64,000 bases of DNA from Maylandia zebra. Lineage: Eukaryota > Chordata > Actinopteri > Cichliformes > Cichlidae. Made by a program: the position numbers and the translations under genes. Position 1 is the first letter of the stretch, and the number at the start of each line of letters is the position of its first letter. This document shows, piece by piece, positions 42,046-64,000 of the stretch. The stretch is from positions 19,462,878 through 19,526,877 of the forward strand of contig NC_135174.1 of NCBI RefSeq assembly GCF_041146795.1, given 5' to 3'. The notes below the pieces were generated by a model that did no database searches, was not told the DNA's origin, and saw nothing but the letters and a program-made list of their open reading frames with translations.

Positions 42046-42051
42046 TTTATT
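42046..42051 (-). terminator. anxa11: Candidate anxa11 poly(A) signal (AATAAA)
   Basis: tttatt on the plus strand gives AATAAA on the minus strand, about 1.08 kb past the anxa11 stop codon and followed by an A run. Another weaker hexamer could be used; no cleavage evidence. Confidence 0.35.
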
Positions 42052-43130
42052 GAAATCAAAGGTGGTTGTTTTTCCTTTTTTTTTTCTTAAGGCATCCACT
42101 GAATTTTGACAATTATTATGTTACAAAGCAAAGTAGTTAGTGCAGGAAATACTCAGCAAAAGTTAGTTCAGGCAGATCAATTCTACAGAGGTGACATAGT
42201 TTGTGTGAACTAAGAGCCCTCTGCTGGCAGTAAAGCATACAAATCAGCAAAGGACACTGTTGAAAGACTAAACAAAATATTGAGAAACAGAATATGGATA
42301 ACTTCCTGTAGCCATACAACTAAGATTATCGAATGTTTGCTAGACAAAACAAAAGAAAATAATTGCGTAGGTCCACAGGCTTACTCGAACGGCACAATAT
42401 GATCTGTCTTTAGGCTTTGGCGTTTCAGCACTGAGTGAAAGGCAAATAAATGTTGATTGGCAATAAACTAATTTGCATAGACTTGGAAGCAAGAGTTAAA
42501 TTTCAGTTAACTAAAACAAACACCCATTACAGGAGAGATGCAAATATTATTTCTTACATTCAGAGAATGATTGATTGATTGGGATATGATCATATGCATA
42601 TACAATAATAACATACACCTTTGTAAGTAGGTACACACAGTTGCAATGCTTGGCAATACATTCACAAAGCGCTCTACTAAATATTTCTTTCTATATGGAT
42701 TGCAAAAATTAGTCACATGGCACACTAGCTCTTTTTCAGATCTTACTTTCTTTTTACTTTGTGAAGTTCTACTGTTACCCCAAAATAGGTTTCCTACAAA
42801 CTAAAGTACATTTTAAATATTATTGTGTAATATAGTCATTGCAGTAATTTAGTTAATTTCAGGCACACACACATTTTGTTGGCTACCACTCAACCTTTTG
42901 TGTAAAAAGAAATATATTAATGCACCTTTAAAATATGAATAAATGCAATACAGTAGCAAAAACTATGTAATTTAAGAGAATCAAAAATATATATGTTGAT
43001 TTGATGTAATAATCAGAAAAATGGCACTAAATGCATGCAACAAACGGAATATAAGGTCATATAACATTGTTTCAGTGTGGATGTATATGATGTCCTTTTG
43101 AGACACGCTCCTTTGGGGTCTTGGTGCTTT

Positions 43131-46100
43131 TTAGTCACTACCTCCACACAGCTTCAACAGCAGCTTCTTGTAATCCCCAGAGGTATCACCCTGAGAAATC
43201 CAGAGAAAACGCATCACATAACAAGCACACGGTGATTAAGCTTTGATCGTCAAAAAGACAAAAACAGTGGGACTTACTGAGATATCAGTGTACAGTGATT
43301 TTCCGTAGGTCTTCAGATACTCCTGCCTGATGTCCAACATATCTACCTCGGAGCGGGACACCATGATACGGATGAGGGTTCTGTCCTTTGTCCCTGCTCC
43401 CTGTGAGCACAATGTAATACCTCGTTTATGTCTTCTCCATTCTCTCTTCACAAAATCAGAGCACTAAACTAATTATCCGAGGGATGACAGACAACAGATG
43501 TACCTTCATGGCCTTATTGAGCCTCTCTGCAAAGTAACCGGGGGTGTTCTTGATGCACTTCACTAAAAAAAGTCAAATGAAAGATAAATAAAGGAGCAGA
43601 AGATGCTGTTGTACATATAAACCAAGAAGACATAGCACGCTTAAAAAGAAAAGACCGTGAAAATTGAATGGATGGAACATGAGACACTTCTGTACATATT
43701 TAGTTTATATTGTGTCCGCCAATAAGGTTGTGTAACTGACCCAATTTGTGGTTTTACTACCTTGGTTATTTTTAATGAATGCAGAGCACAAACAACATGA
43801 GATCTACAGCATCTACAGGTCTACAGCAGCAGAAGACCATTCCTGTCAGCTAAGAACAGGAAACTAAGGCTACAGTTTGCGCAGGCTCACGTCTGAGTCT
43901 CGATTCTGCTGCAGTACTCAAATGGCAGGTTCTGAATTTAAGGTAAATAACATAAAAGTGTCGACCAATCGGGCCTTGCATAAACGGTTCAGGCTGGTGA
44001 AGGCTTTGAAGGACGTTTTCTTAGCAGACTGTGGGCTCCACAGTACCAACCGAGCACTGTTTAAATGTTGCAATGTGTCAGGTCTGTCAAGTCTAACCTG
44101 GTGTAGATCCCTGACGTATACCTACCTAGAAATGTAAGTGCATGTTGTAGTTGCTATATACATTTAACAAACTACGCTTTACTTCACTTGTGAGCTTGCT
44201 TGGCGAGCTTATGGTGCCAGTCAAACACTTTCAACACTTATGATGAAAGTCGCCAGTGAATGAGGATGTCGTATCCTCTTCCTCAGTTTAAGTCTTTACC
44301 TCATTTATATTTCTAGCTTTAATATACAGCTGGAAATATAACTTAGTTGATTCTACAAAGCCCTCAAGAAGTGTTTGCTGACATTTAACAGATTGAAGAA
44401 TCAGTTTCTAATTTTAAAATGCCTCATAAAAACCAATGTGTAGTCTTCAGTCTGTCTTGCCACCATTTGCTTTCAATCATGTATTTAGGTCAAACAGCTG
44501 CCTGTATTGCACCTGCATAGTATTTATAGGAAAGTCTTGCAGAACAACCTCAACCAGTGGCTTTAATATATACTTAAAGCTTTTGCATGTCTTTGGAAAG
44601 TCGCTTCAGTTTGGTCCAGGCTTGGAAAAAAGAGATCCAAAGAACGTACCCACAGCCACCATGCCAGACTCAAGATTGCCAGACATTTCCCCGCAGATGC
44701 TCTTCTCAATGTCCTTCCCGCACATATGCTGGTACTCCTGAAAGACTATTCAAAGACAAGATACACAAGCATGACAGTTACAATGTAATTCTTTAAAGGT
44801 TTAAAAGCATATGTGCTAAAGCGATTCTATTTATGACACTGAAAACAAAATAGTAAACTTCCTGAGCTACACACCTGCCCTAAGGTGAGGCTTGCTGCGA
44901 GCACACAGGATGGCATTAAACTGAGACTCATCAGTTCCCACCTTATTTTCTCCTGCTGCATACAGTTTCTGAGGAAAGAAGGAGAAGGATAATTATGGCT
45001 TGCATTTGCTTTCAGAGAGCGTTGAGGACACGAAGCCATCTTTAAACAAGTACCTGAGCATCCTGTTTGGCCAAAGAGATGTCAACATTTGGCCTTTCAT
45101 CACGATTTCCCTAGAGAGCATTGAGAGCAGAAAAACATTATGTGGCACAGTGCAGAAGTTAGGTCAGAACTTCCCTTTATGAGAAAGCTCTTTGTAAGTC
45201 CAGCAAAATGTGCTGATGCTACCTGACAGAGAGACACCAGGAGTCTGCGAAAGTGTCCAGACGTGTCGCTGCTAATAGAATCCTCCAGGCTCTTCCCGTA
45301 CTCTGGAAGGAAGGAGGGGCTTTTTAGGAAAATATATTCATTTCCATAATATTTGCATAGGACATTTCAGACACTGACTTTTTCAGAATTCATTATTTAC
45401 CTGTTGATCAAATAAGCCTGCTCAGCTTAAAGCAAAATATACCCTTACATTAATAAAAAAAAACAAAAAAAAAACCACAGGTCTTAATAATGTCTTCCAA
45501 CAAGAATTTGAATAAAAAGTAGAAAAGACAACATTAAAACTCACCAGCTTTGTAGATTCTGGCAATTTCCTGAATCTCTGAATTGGAGCGTGATGACAAA
45601 ATCTCAATGAGACAAGCCTCATCAGTTCCTGCACCCTAAAACAATTACAGAAAAGCATAGCGAATGCGATCAACATTCATTTGCAGCCAGCCATTTCACA
45701 TTCACTTATTTTCCTAATGCACGATGAGCGAGATATTGTGGTTTGGGCAGGAAAACCAAAACTGAAACCATTTACTGAGACAACCGCATGAGCTTCCAAC
45801 CTTTATAGCCTCTCTGAGTTCAGATGCATCAAATTGTGCTGGAGTCTTCAGCATGGCAAGAACCAGATCTTCAAAGTTTCCAGTTAGCTCAGACTTCAGA
45901 TCCTTGGTTAAATCCTAAGCAGAAAAACAGAAACATCTGACTGCAAAGTCAGCTAAGATAAAACTGTCACAAAAGCATTATTATTTATGAAAGTACCTTT
46001 CCGTAAGTAGTTTTATAAGCTGCTATCAATGGAACCCTCTGCTTTTTTGAACGATTTCCCAGAAGTTCAATAATGGCATTTTCATCGGTGCCTGTCAAGA

Positions 46101-47267
46101 TGTTATTTTGTTAGAATCAATTTATGATGTGTAAAAGGAGAAGGAGCAAATGAACTGCTAATGGGAAACAATATTATATCTGATGGGTTTAGCATACTCA
46201 AATGCATATTTTACTGACCAAAACCCTTCATTGCCTTTCGAAGAACTTCAACATCCTTCAGTGGATCAGCCCCTGGAAAGTCTTTAATAGAACCCCTGTA
46301 CCCTGTCTAAAAAGCATAAGAAATGATAAACACATATATAAATAAATTATACATATATCTGACATGATAAAATTCAACACAGTAACAAGTGTGTATGCTG
46401 TGGTAATTCTATTTGTGTTAAATACCACAGCATGCACCTGCCACATCTTACAGGCATGGCAGGGCCCTGAGGGTTGGAGGGACCCCCACTTCCATATCCA
46501 GGCATTGAAGGGTTAGTGGCAGGTGCTCCTGGGTAACCTGGCATGGGTTGGCCTGGGGAAGGGCCTCCTGGATATCCCTGCGGAGCTCCTCCTGGCTGCA
46601 AATGAAGGGACAGCTAAGTACATGGTGACAAATGCATATTAAACAAATAAGGTTCAGATGGGAATGGTAAAGATAAGGAAACTTAAACAAATGAGATTTA
46701 GCCTGAGCCAGTCCATATAGTATTAGCGAGCTGACACGTAAGAGGTGACGAGTGAGATAAGAATTTACATACCGCTCCATAGCCACCTGGTGCTGCACCC
46801 CAGCCTCCACCTGAAAGAAAATATTGGCTTAAAGAAAGAATAGTACCTCACAAATGTAATCTGTCATGCCTTCTTCTTGGAGCCTCACCTGCTGGAGGCA
46901 TGGATGGATAACCTCCTGCTCCAGGCTGAGCAGGGTATCCACCAGCTTGGGGAGGGAAGCCTCCAGCTGGAGCGGGGTAACCACCCCCCTGGGGTGGATA
47001 ACCCCCTGCTGCTGGTGGGTAACCACCTGCCTGGGGTGGGTATCCGCCTGCCTGTGGGGGGAAGCCTCCTGCTGCAGGTGGATAGCCACCTGCTGCAGGG
47101 GGGTAGCCACCTGCTGCTGGTGGATAGCCACCTGCTTGGGGAGGATATGCCCCTGGTTGAGGCGGGTAGCCTCCCGCCTGTTGTGGGTAGCCTCCCGCCT
47201 GTTGTGGGTAGCCTCCCGCCTGTTGTGGGTATCCTCCAGACTGAGGAGGGTATCCTGGGTAGCTCAT
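43131..47267 (-). CDS. anxa11: anxa11: Annexin A11, complete, 14 coding exons
   Basis: Annexins bind acidic phospholipids in a Ca2+-dependent way; ANXA11 also acts in cytokinesis and links RNA granules to lysosomes. Exons: 47267-46889, 46810-46773, 46595-46452, 46306-46219, 46091-45997, 45914-45801, 45635-45545, 45302-45223, 45110-45054, 44968-44875, 44745-44650, 43562-43504, 43400-43278, 43190-43131; phases agree, 1518 nt, 505 residues, the human length. Residues 1-187 are low-complexity Gly/Tyr/Pro; 188-505 carry four annexin repeats with loops [30 protein letters not shown] and [10 protein letters not shown]. The Lys in loop four, [19 protein letters not shown] and the C-terminal [19 protein letters not shown] are A11-like, not A7-like. 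The start is ATG at 47267 (MSYPGYPP), just after an acceptor at 47278-47277. The a/b copy is unresolved. Confidence 0.93.
46889..47250 (-). repeat. anxa11: anxa11 coding minisatellite: 21-bp unit, heptapeptide GGYPxxA
   Basis: The first coding exon is almost entirely copies of a 7-residue unit [21 protein letters not shown] (about 16 copies with variants GAYPPQP and GGFPPQA). At 47171-47233 three 21-bp units in a row are nearly identical at DNA level, and another set of near-identical units lies at about 47060-47150. The regular unit points to growth by tandem duplication. Tyr/Gly/Pro-rich segments of this kind drive condensate formation in annexin A7/A11. Confidence 0.9.
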
Positions 47268-48955
47268 CTTCAAAACCTGGAGGTGAAATAAAGCTGGAGA
47301 CTATCACTGTGTAAATATTTGTTTTTATGTAAAACTTTTTCAGGGAATTTATGTTTTTGTCTAAAGAATGTTTACTGAATGGGCTCGTTAAATCTCATAT
47401 AGAGCAGAAACAAAACAAACATTTTCCCCAAGACAATAGGAAATTGTTTAAATGTCTCTCACCACTTCCACTGATCCGTATCCCTGTCATATGATAATGA
47501 CATTGCAATGTGTTCACTGTTTATGAAACTGTGCAACTTTTGCTTCCCCATTCTCAGAAAACAATATAATATAAACCCTCAATAATGCGAACAAGCAACA
47601 GTTGCCAAATCTTAATAAGTAATAATGTTATTTGGACAAAGCTGATTAGATTCTGCTAAGTGAAAGGTGAGTGGTTTAATACCTGAATCTTATAGTCTGC
47701 ATGTCAAAGAAATTCTAAACAGAACAAATTTTGTTCAGGGCAAAAGATAATGAGCTGCTGAGCTATATGCAAAGCATGCTTTCTGTAACTTCAAAACTGT
47801 CATTGTGCATACCAGCAGGAAAATATTTTGGGTTTGTGTTTGTGAAGTGAAACTATCAAACAGTTTGAGTGTGAAGTTGAAGCAATGTCCATACAGTTTA
47901 AAAAGATGTCTAAAGATATGATTTTCATGAGTTAAAACGAAGACAAAAATGCTTGAATTTCAATGAATGTACCTATTTACTACGTTGTCATTCTTTATCT
48001 GTTCATATTTTGCAATGTGTCGATAAAAGACCTTCCTTCCTTAAAAAGGAATGCATGTATTTTGCAAGAACAAGTGCGTAAACACAACTTAAAAAGTTAA
48101 CGACAGCCAAACAAAAGACGATTTTTCGAAATTACTGATTTTAGTTTGAACAGAAAGACCAAGGGTGTGTTACAAATGAGTTCTTGGAAAACATTTGGTT
48201 GCTGACACTCCCTTGCTTTTCAGGTTTTATTTTCTCAGTATTTTGAAACAATGCCACGGGCACTCGTAGTAAATACCACCAGTTAGGCAACAGAAAAAAT
48301 ACGTAAGCGAGGGGGAACTCACATAAATTCCTACAGTAATTAAAAACAACTAACTGTTGTATGTGTAGTACATGTTTCGACTTTGAACGTCGAAAAGCTC
48401 TTTTAACGTCAAAAGCAGTAAAATCAAAGTCCTTATACTCGTGAGAGCATCACAGGCCTGCATTTTCTCAACTAACCAGCTATGATTTTACTGTTCAATG
48501 ATAAACGCATAATAATAAAAACCTTGGCCCGTTCGTGATGGTAAGAAGCATTAAGTGATTTAACCGTGTGCCCTGACGCAGAAGAGCAGAAACGACCCAG
48601 CCGTCCGTTAACGTTACACAACACTTTCAAACCGAGTTACTGCTTTAGCATGTAGCATCCGGCCTGGGCGACTAATAAAATATTTATTTTAATTCCTTAC
48701 ATACATTTTACAAGCGCTAGCGTGCCGCTGTGACGTCCCCAAAGCAGAAAGTTAATTGGTAGTTGCTATCTGGTAACGTCACCATTAAACGGCTGTTTGT
48801 TTGATCAGGCAAAGCTAAACGAAACAAAAAAAAGTCAACAGCCAAAATGAGCCGCTACATTTCTGCAAGTTCCTCGCTGTTGTTTATTGCAACGTAAAGA
48901 AATATTTGTTTTAAATATATTGCAGTGGAAAAAACTATAGATTAGAGTTACTTAC

Positions 48956-49190
48956 TTGGCAGATGCGGGCGTCAGATCCAGGAAGAGCCAGGCAGGGAGA
49001 GACCAGCCTGAATGTGGGTGGGTCCTAGTTTCCGTGCTAGCAGTAATAACCTTTGCTTTGCTTGTTGTTACCGCTGGAGATAGAGACCACTGTTGAGTCA
49101 GAGGGCTGTGGTGTGTCATTCTCTCCACACTGAGCACTGGAACATTGTTTGGCTTTAATTGATTAAAGTTGCTTCCATACAGGGACAAAA
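48956..49190 (-). other. anxa11: anxa11 non-coding first exon and promoter (approximate)
   Basis: A strong donor GCCAA|gtaagtaa on the minus strand ends an exon at 48956. It pairs with the acceptor at 47278-47277 (ttatttcacctccag) immediately upstream of the coding exon, giving an untranslated first exon and a 1.7-kb first intron, as usual for annexin genes. The upstream limit (transcription start) is a guess. The 78-codon frame here is not conserved protein. Confidence 0.55.
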
Positions 49191-50283
49191 ACCAAAAGAT
49201 GATTTGTAAATAAAAAGTGTTTTATAATGAATCTACCCCCCCCCCCAATGAAACCTGTGTATCTATGCAAACAGGGGTTTTCTGTGTATGCACTGCAAAT
49301 GCCCCAAGCTTCCACATCACACTTTTACTTTTACTTTTTAAATTTCCATTTTCATGTCTCTGGGCCACATGACCTCTTGTATAATACAAATTGTTATTTA
49401 AAAAAGCATGAATCATAGCGGGTAGGACATCCCCAGACCTTTCATTTGGATCGTAATTTAGATTATTTTGAGCCTCCAAAATGAATGGTTAAACACATTA
49501 TTTAAAAAAAAAACACGCGTGGGCAATAAAAAAACAACACTATTTTACAAGTCATGGGGTTATTACATGTTTTAGCACGACATTTTAGCTTTCTTACTGA
49601 ATTAGTCAGTATGAAGCACTAGATGGCAGCAGCCCACTTCCTCATTATAATCCACTGGGCTTTTCATCAGCTCAAATCCACTTTGAGCTGACACCAAAGC
49701 AATTTTGTGTGCGTTTTATATCTGGAAATCATTAATTATAGTAAACATGAAGAAGTTTATCGACACTCTCACGAATGAAGGAATTGAAAACTCGACATGA
49801 AGTTTAGATATTAAACAAAAGAAATATAAAGCACTTTTGTAAATATGTGAAATCTCATATAAGTTTAATGTGGCTTTTTAAAAAAAATTATCATCATCAC
49901 TTGCGTTATATTTAGACGATTAAACAAGTACAAAGAAGTTCCCTTCTTAATACAGATGCCAGCGAAGGTAATCAGAAAGAGATGCAAACTCATGTTGGCC
50001 CTCCTATTCTCTGTGACGCAACGCAGTCCTTGCCTGTTTGCTGCTCCAGTCCTCCAGCTGCCATACAGCCTTTCCATTTCAAACTTACACCGAGCCCCTC
50101 CCGTGACTTCTCTCCTGTTAGTGGAGTCCTCCTCCCAGGGCTTCCCCCAGGTGAACACACGCAGAGATTACGCCCAGTCAGGCGCTGCAGGGGGATGACT
50201 GGAAGAAGTTGGGTTGTCCAGAGAAACCGGCGGTTCTGACGGTGCTGTTTTAAGAGGAGAGGCGCAGACCTCCAGAAGACACC
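49191..50283. promoter_or_regulatory. Divergent anxa11-zcchc24 intergenic region with zcchc24 5' UTR
   Basis: About 1.1 kb separates the head of anxa11 (minus) from the zcchc24 start (plus). The left part is AT-rich without recognisable features apart from a C9 run at 49237-49245. The last 150 bp before 50284 are GC-richer and probably hold the zcchc24 transcription start and 5' UTR. Whether the two genes share regulation is not shown by the sequence. Confidence 0.45.
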
Positions 50284-61329
<11,046 letters not shown>

Positions 61330-62140
61330 CACATTCAGTTTGCCTAACACACTGCTCCAAAGCTTCATGAAACACACATAGCTACGACAGCTATATTTTA
61401 TTTACTAAAGCTACAACATCTATAGTGCAGTAATGCATCTCACGCTTTCATGAAATACCCTCTGACTCTGGTTTCAGTAGTATCAGTGGAGATTGTGTTT
61501 GCTGGGTTCTTGTAAGATACTCGGTTTTCATTATGTGAATATTCATTTGAAGTCTGAACTTTGAGCCAACTGTGAATTAAGAAACTTTACTTTCTTCACT
61601 TGTGAGCAACTTCTTGGAACAGCTTTCATATAGAGGTTCTTTTACATGTGTGTATATTTCAGAAATAACTTAAATGTTTTTGTATAAAATATGCAAGTCT
61701 ACCAAGACGGTTATGCAGTAATAATGTATATCTGCCTTGTCCTCTGTATTATTAGTATTGGTGGGTACATCATTTTTCTAATATATGTTTTAAGCCATAC
61801 TATTTTGTTGAATATTACTCTTTGTGAAGGAATATATTAGTCAACTAACATTAAGTTCTTTTATACTACGTGCTACAGTTTATGGGGAAAACACTCGTCA
61901 GGTAGTTTGTGGCTCCAAAGTTTTAAATATGCAGTGTAGAAATTTTTCTAATAGTAACTTACAGCAACTGTATTTTGGCACCCAGTGCTAAAAGACTCGC
62001 CAAAGTGCTTATGGTCATAATGTAGTATATAACATGTGACAGTAAAAAAAAGTGAATGTAACAAACGGTGATAAGTGAAGGGTTGCATGTGAGTGGTGCT
62101 TTTCAGGGTATTTTTCACTGGACTTGCTAATAAATGAGTA
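61330..62140 (+). other. zcchc24: zcchc24 3' UTR (presumed)
   Basis: AT-rich DNA after the stop codon with no other gene. A clean AATAAA occurs at 62129-62134, giving a 3' UTR of about 0.8 kb; a further ATTAAA lies near 62240. Which one is used cannot be told from the sequence. Confidence 0.45.
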
Positions 62141-62400
62141 TGGAACAGAAATACCCTTTAACTTGTAAACTGTGTTAAATTTAATGTGCCTTCATTTGTA
62201 TAACCCATGAGATGGATGCTTCTCTATTGAAATATTTGCATTAAAATTGATTTAAACGTGATCGGTTTCTGATCTCATCTCTACATCTCAAGTAAGGATG
62301 TAAGCACATCATATCATGAGGGGGGACTACAGAGAATAACTTACTGATATATGGCTCCAGTATCATCAAATACAATCACAGGTAATCTTATAATTAAAAA

Positions 62401-62660
62401 AATAAAATGATCTGCCTCCATCCATCCATCGCATCCTCTTTTGTCACACCAAGCCTGTGTGTTCTTCCTCTTTTCCTCCTGCCTAACAACTCTAAATTTC
62501 CACATTCTGTGAACATCTGTCAGCCTGTCCATTACACTATATACAAGAGATCAATGTAGAGTGAAGTGAATCCTAACCTCACGTTAAACTCATGTCATTC
62601 CTATCACATCTCAGTCATTTTGTTGCCCACATACACTTTCTGCCACTCTTTTTTTCTTCA
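62401..62660 (-). mobile_element. Probable RTE-like LINE remnant
   Basis: The plus strand text (cctccatccatccatcgcat, ttcctcttttcctcctgcct) resembles the reverse complement of the 3' part of fish RTE-type LINEs, and the minus strand gives a short WKFRVVRQEEKRKNTQ-like stretch. Strongly decayed and short. It lies between the convergent zcchc24 and ppif genes. Confidence 0.35.
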
Positions 62661-62691
62661 TACAATACCATAGCTCCTCTCTTTGTACCTC

Positions 62692-62726
<35 letters not shown>

Positions 62727-62826
62727 ATATACAAATTGTACCTGCTTCTGAACTTCTCCTCAGGATAGTTCAGAAAGAATATTTTCCCAACATCTCCAAT
62801 AAAATGTAGGCACTACTGAAATAAGT

Positions 62827-62832
62827 TTTATT
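62827..62832 (-). terminator. ppif: Candidate ppif poly(A) signal (AATAAA)
   Basis: tttatt on the plus strand, AATAAA in the ppif sense, about 410 bp past the stop codon. A second AATAAA at 63196-63191 is only about 50 bp from the stop and would leave a very short 3' UTR. Confidence 0.3.
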
Positions 62833-63241
62833 TCAGCCAGTTTGCTGACGTGCAAAATTTCATTTTTAAGGACATTTTAAATTTTTACACCTTTGTTAAA
62901 AATCACATGTTTAGAAAAGGGTTTTGTTTTTACAAATGTATGCCCCTTTTTTGCAAAATTAGTTCAAGTTTATATTGCTAAATTCACAAGCTTTGTCACA
63001 TATTAGGGTCATTCATTATTTTTGATCTATCAAGTTCACATTTAAAGCAAACACGTGTGTTGGCCATTACTTGAGTAATACAGCATATAAACACAAAAAC
63101 CTAAACAAAAAATGTTCTGAAATGATCTGTCAGCAAACAGAGATAGCACCCTGTTCGCTGACTGAAGAAAGACCCTCTTTCACTCTTGCATTTATTGAAA
63201 TTACAGCAGGAGATGAGACTACGGACACGTCCACACGGAGT

Positions 63242-63622
<381 letters not shown>

Positions 63623-63701
63623 TTACAATTGAACAAATTCATTCATTAAAGTACGTATTTTCACTTAAGCCACACATCTACACAACATATTATATTATAT
63701 A

Positions 63702-64000
63702 CAGTGTTGGGGAGTAACGGAATACATGTACCGCCGTTACGTATTTAGAATACAAAATATGAGTAACTGTATTCCGTTACAGTTACAGTTTAAAAAGGTG
63801 GTATTCAGAATACAGTTACTTTGTTGAAATAAATGGATTACACTGCGGTTTTTTCCTGTTTCATTTTGTCGCGGGTCAGGACTGTTTGGGTTTTGTTTGA
63901 CAGCTACGTTCTGTTGTTCCAGGCGGCAGCGTTACGGTTGCCATGGTTACAGGGCGACGCTCTCTCTCTCTTTCTGCGACTGTGTGTTTCCTGGGTGAGA
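63702..64000. mobile_element. hAT-like DNA transposon, left end, cut by the window edge
   Basis: Begins with cagtgttggggagtaacgga, a terminal sequence of a type common in fish hAT-like non-autonomous elements, followed by the matching subterminal gtattccgttacagttac repeats in inverted orientation. It is preceded by an AT-rich possible 8-bp target duplication (attatata). No transposase frame is visible in the 299 bp present. It sits in the ppif intron upstream of the exon at 63621. Confidence 0.6.

Noticed and set aside
43131-47267. Annexin A7 (anxa7) as an alternative identity
   Set aside because: The GYPP tail resembles A7, but the core has A11 features: GAGTKDR in repeat four, the [19 protein letters not shown] segment and the C terminus [10 protein letters not shown], plus ANXA11-like neighbours.
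46866-47314. Plus-strand 141- and 145-codon frames over anxa11 exon 2
   Set aside because: Shadow frames of the 21-bp coding repeat; the minus strand frame GGYPxxA matches annexin A11 and splices into the annexin core.

Overview
The window is nuclear DNA from a vertebrate, almost certainly a spiny-rayed teleost fish. The basis is split genes with GT-AG introns, protein sequences that follow mammalian orthologues closely, abundant (CA)n/(TG)n tracts, and fossils of typical fish transposons (Tc1/mariner, hAT-like, L2-like and RTE-like). The species cannot be named from sequence alone. No prokaryotic features, CRISPR arrays or viral genes were seen.

Layout, left to right. (1) 1-6.1 kb: the 5' end of kcnma1 (BK channel alpha subunit) on the minus strand. 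Its first coding exon lies at 5850-6083 and intron 1 fills the left end; a CpG-rich stretch at 6.34-6.85 kb is the likely promoter. (2) 8.28-37.49 kb: a complete dlg5 gene on the minus strand. I assembled it as 33 coding exons whose splice phases all agree, giving 1984 residues: an N-terminal helical domain, a long coiled coil, PDZ1-2, a large disordered region, PDZ3, PDZ4, SH3 and a guanylate-kinase-like domain. (3) 43.13-49.2 kb: anxa11 on the minus strand, 14 coding exons and 505 residues plus a non-coding first exon, with an N terminus built from a 7-residue (21-bp) repeat. (4) 50.28-61.33 kb: zcchc24 on the plus strand, 4 exons and 228 residues, divergent from anxa11. (5) 63.24 kb to the right edge: the last two exons of ppif (mitochondrial cyclophilin D) on the minus strand, tail-to-tail with zcchc24, with a hAT-like element in its intron at the window edge.

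The genes do not form a pathway. They are a piece of conserved vertebrate synteny: KCNMA1, DLG5, PPIF, ZCCHC24 and ANXA11 lie in the same region of human chromosome 10q22, with extra genes between them and a different local order. Their products are a membrane K+ channel, a polarity scaffold, a Ca2+/phospholipid-binding protein, a zinc-finger protein and a mitochondrial prolyl isomerase.

No unknown system was found. The points most worth a second look are: the anxa11 coding minisatellite together with the absence of the helix-coding segment that follows the N-terminal tail in human ANXA11; a TATA-containing candidate alternative first exon of dlg5; long homopolymer T tracts abutting several dlg5 splice acceptors; and three perfect short-loop inverted repeats outside coding DNA. 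All exon coordinates were derived by hand from splice signals, phase and remembered family sequences, so alignment to RNA data would be the decisive check.
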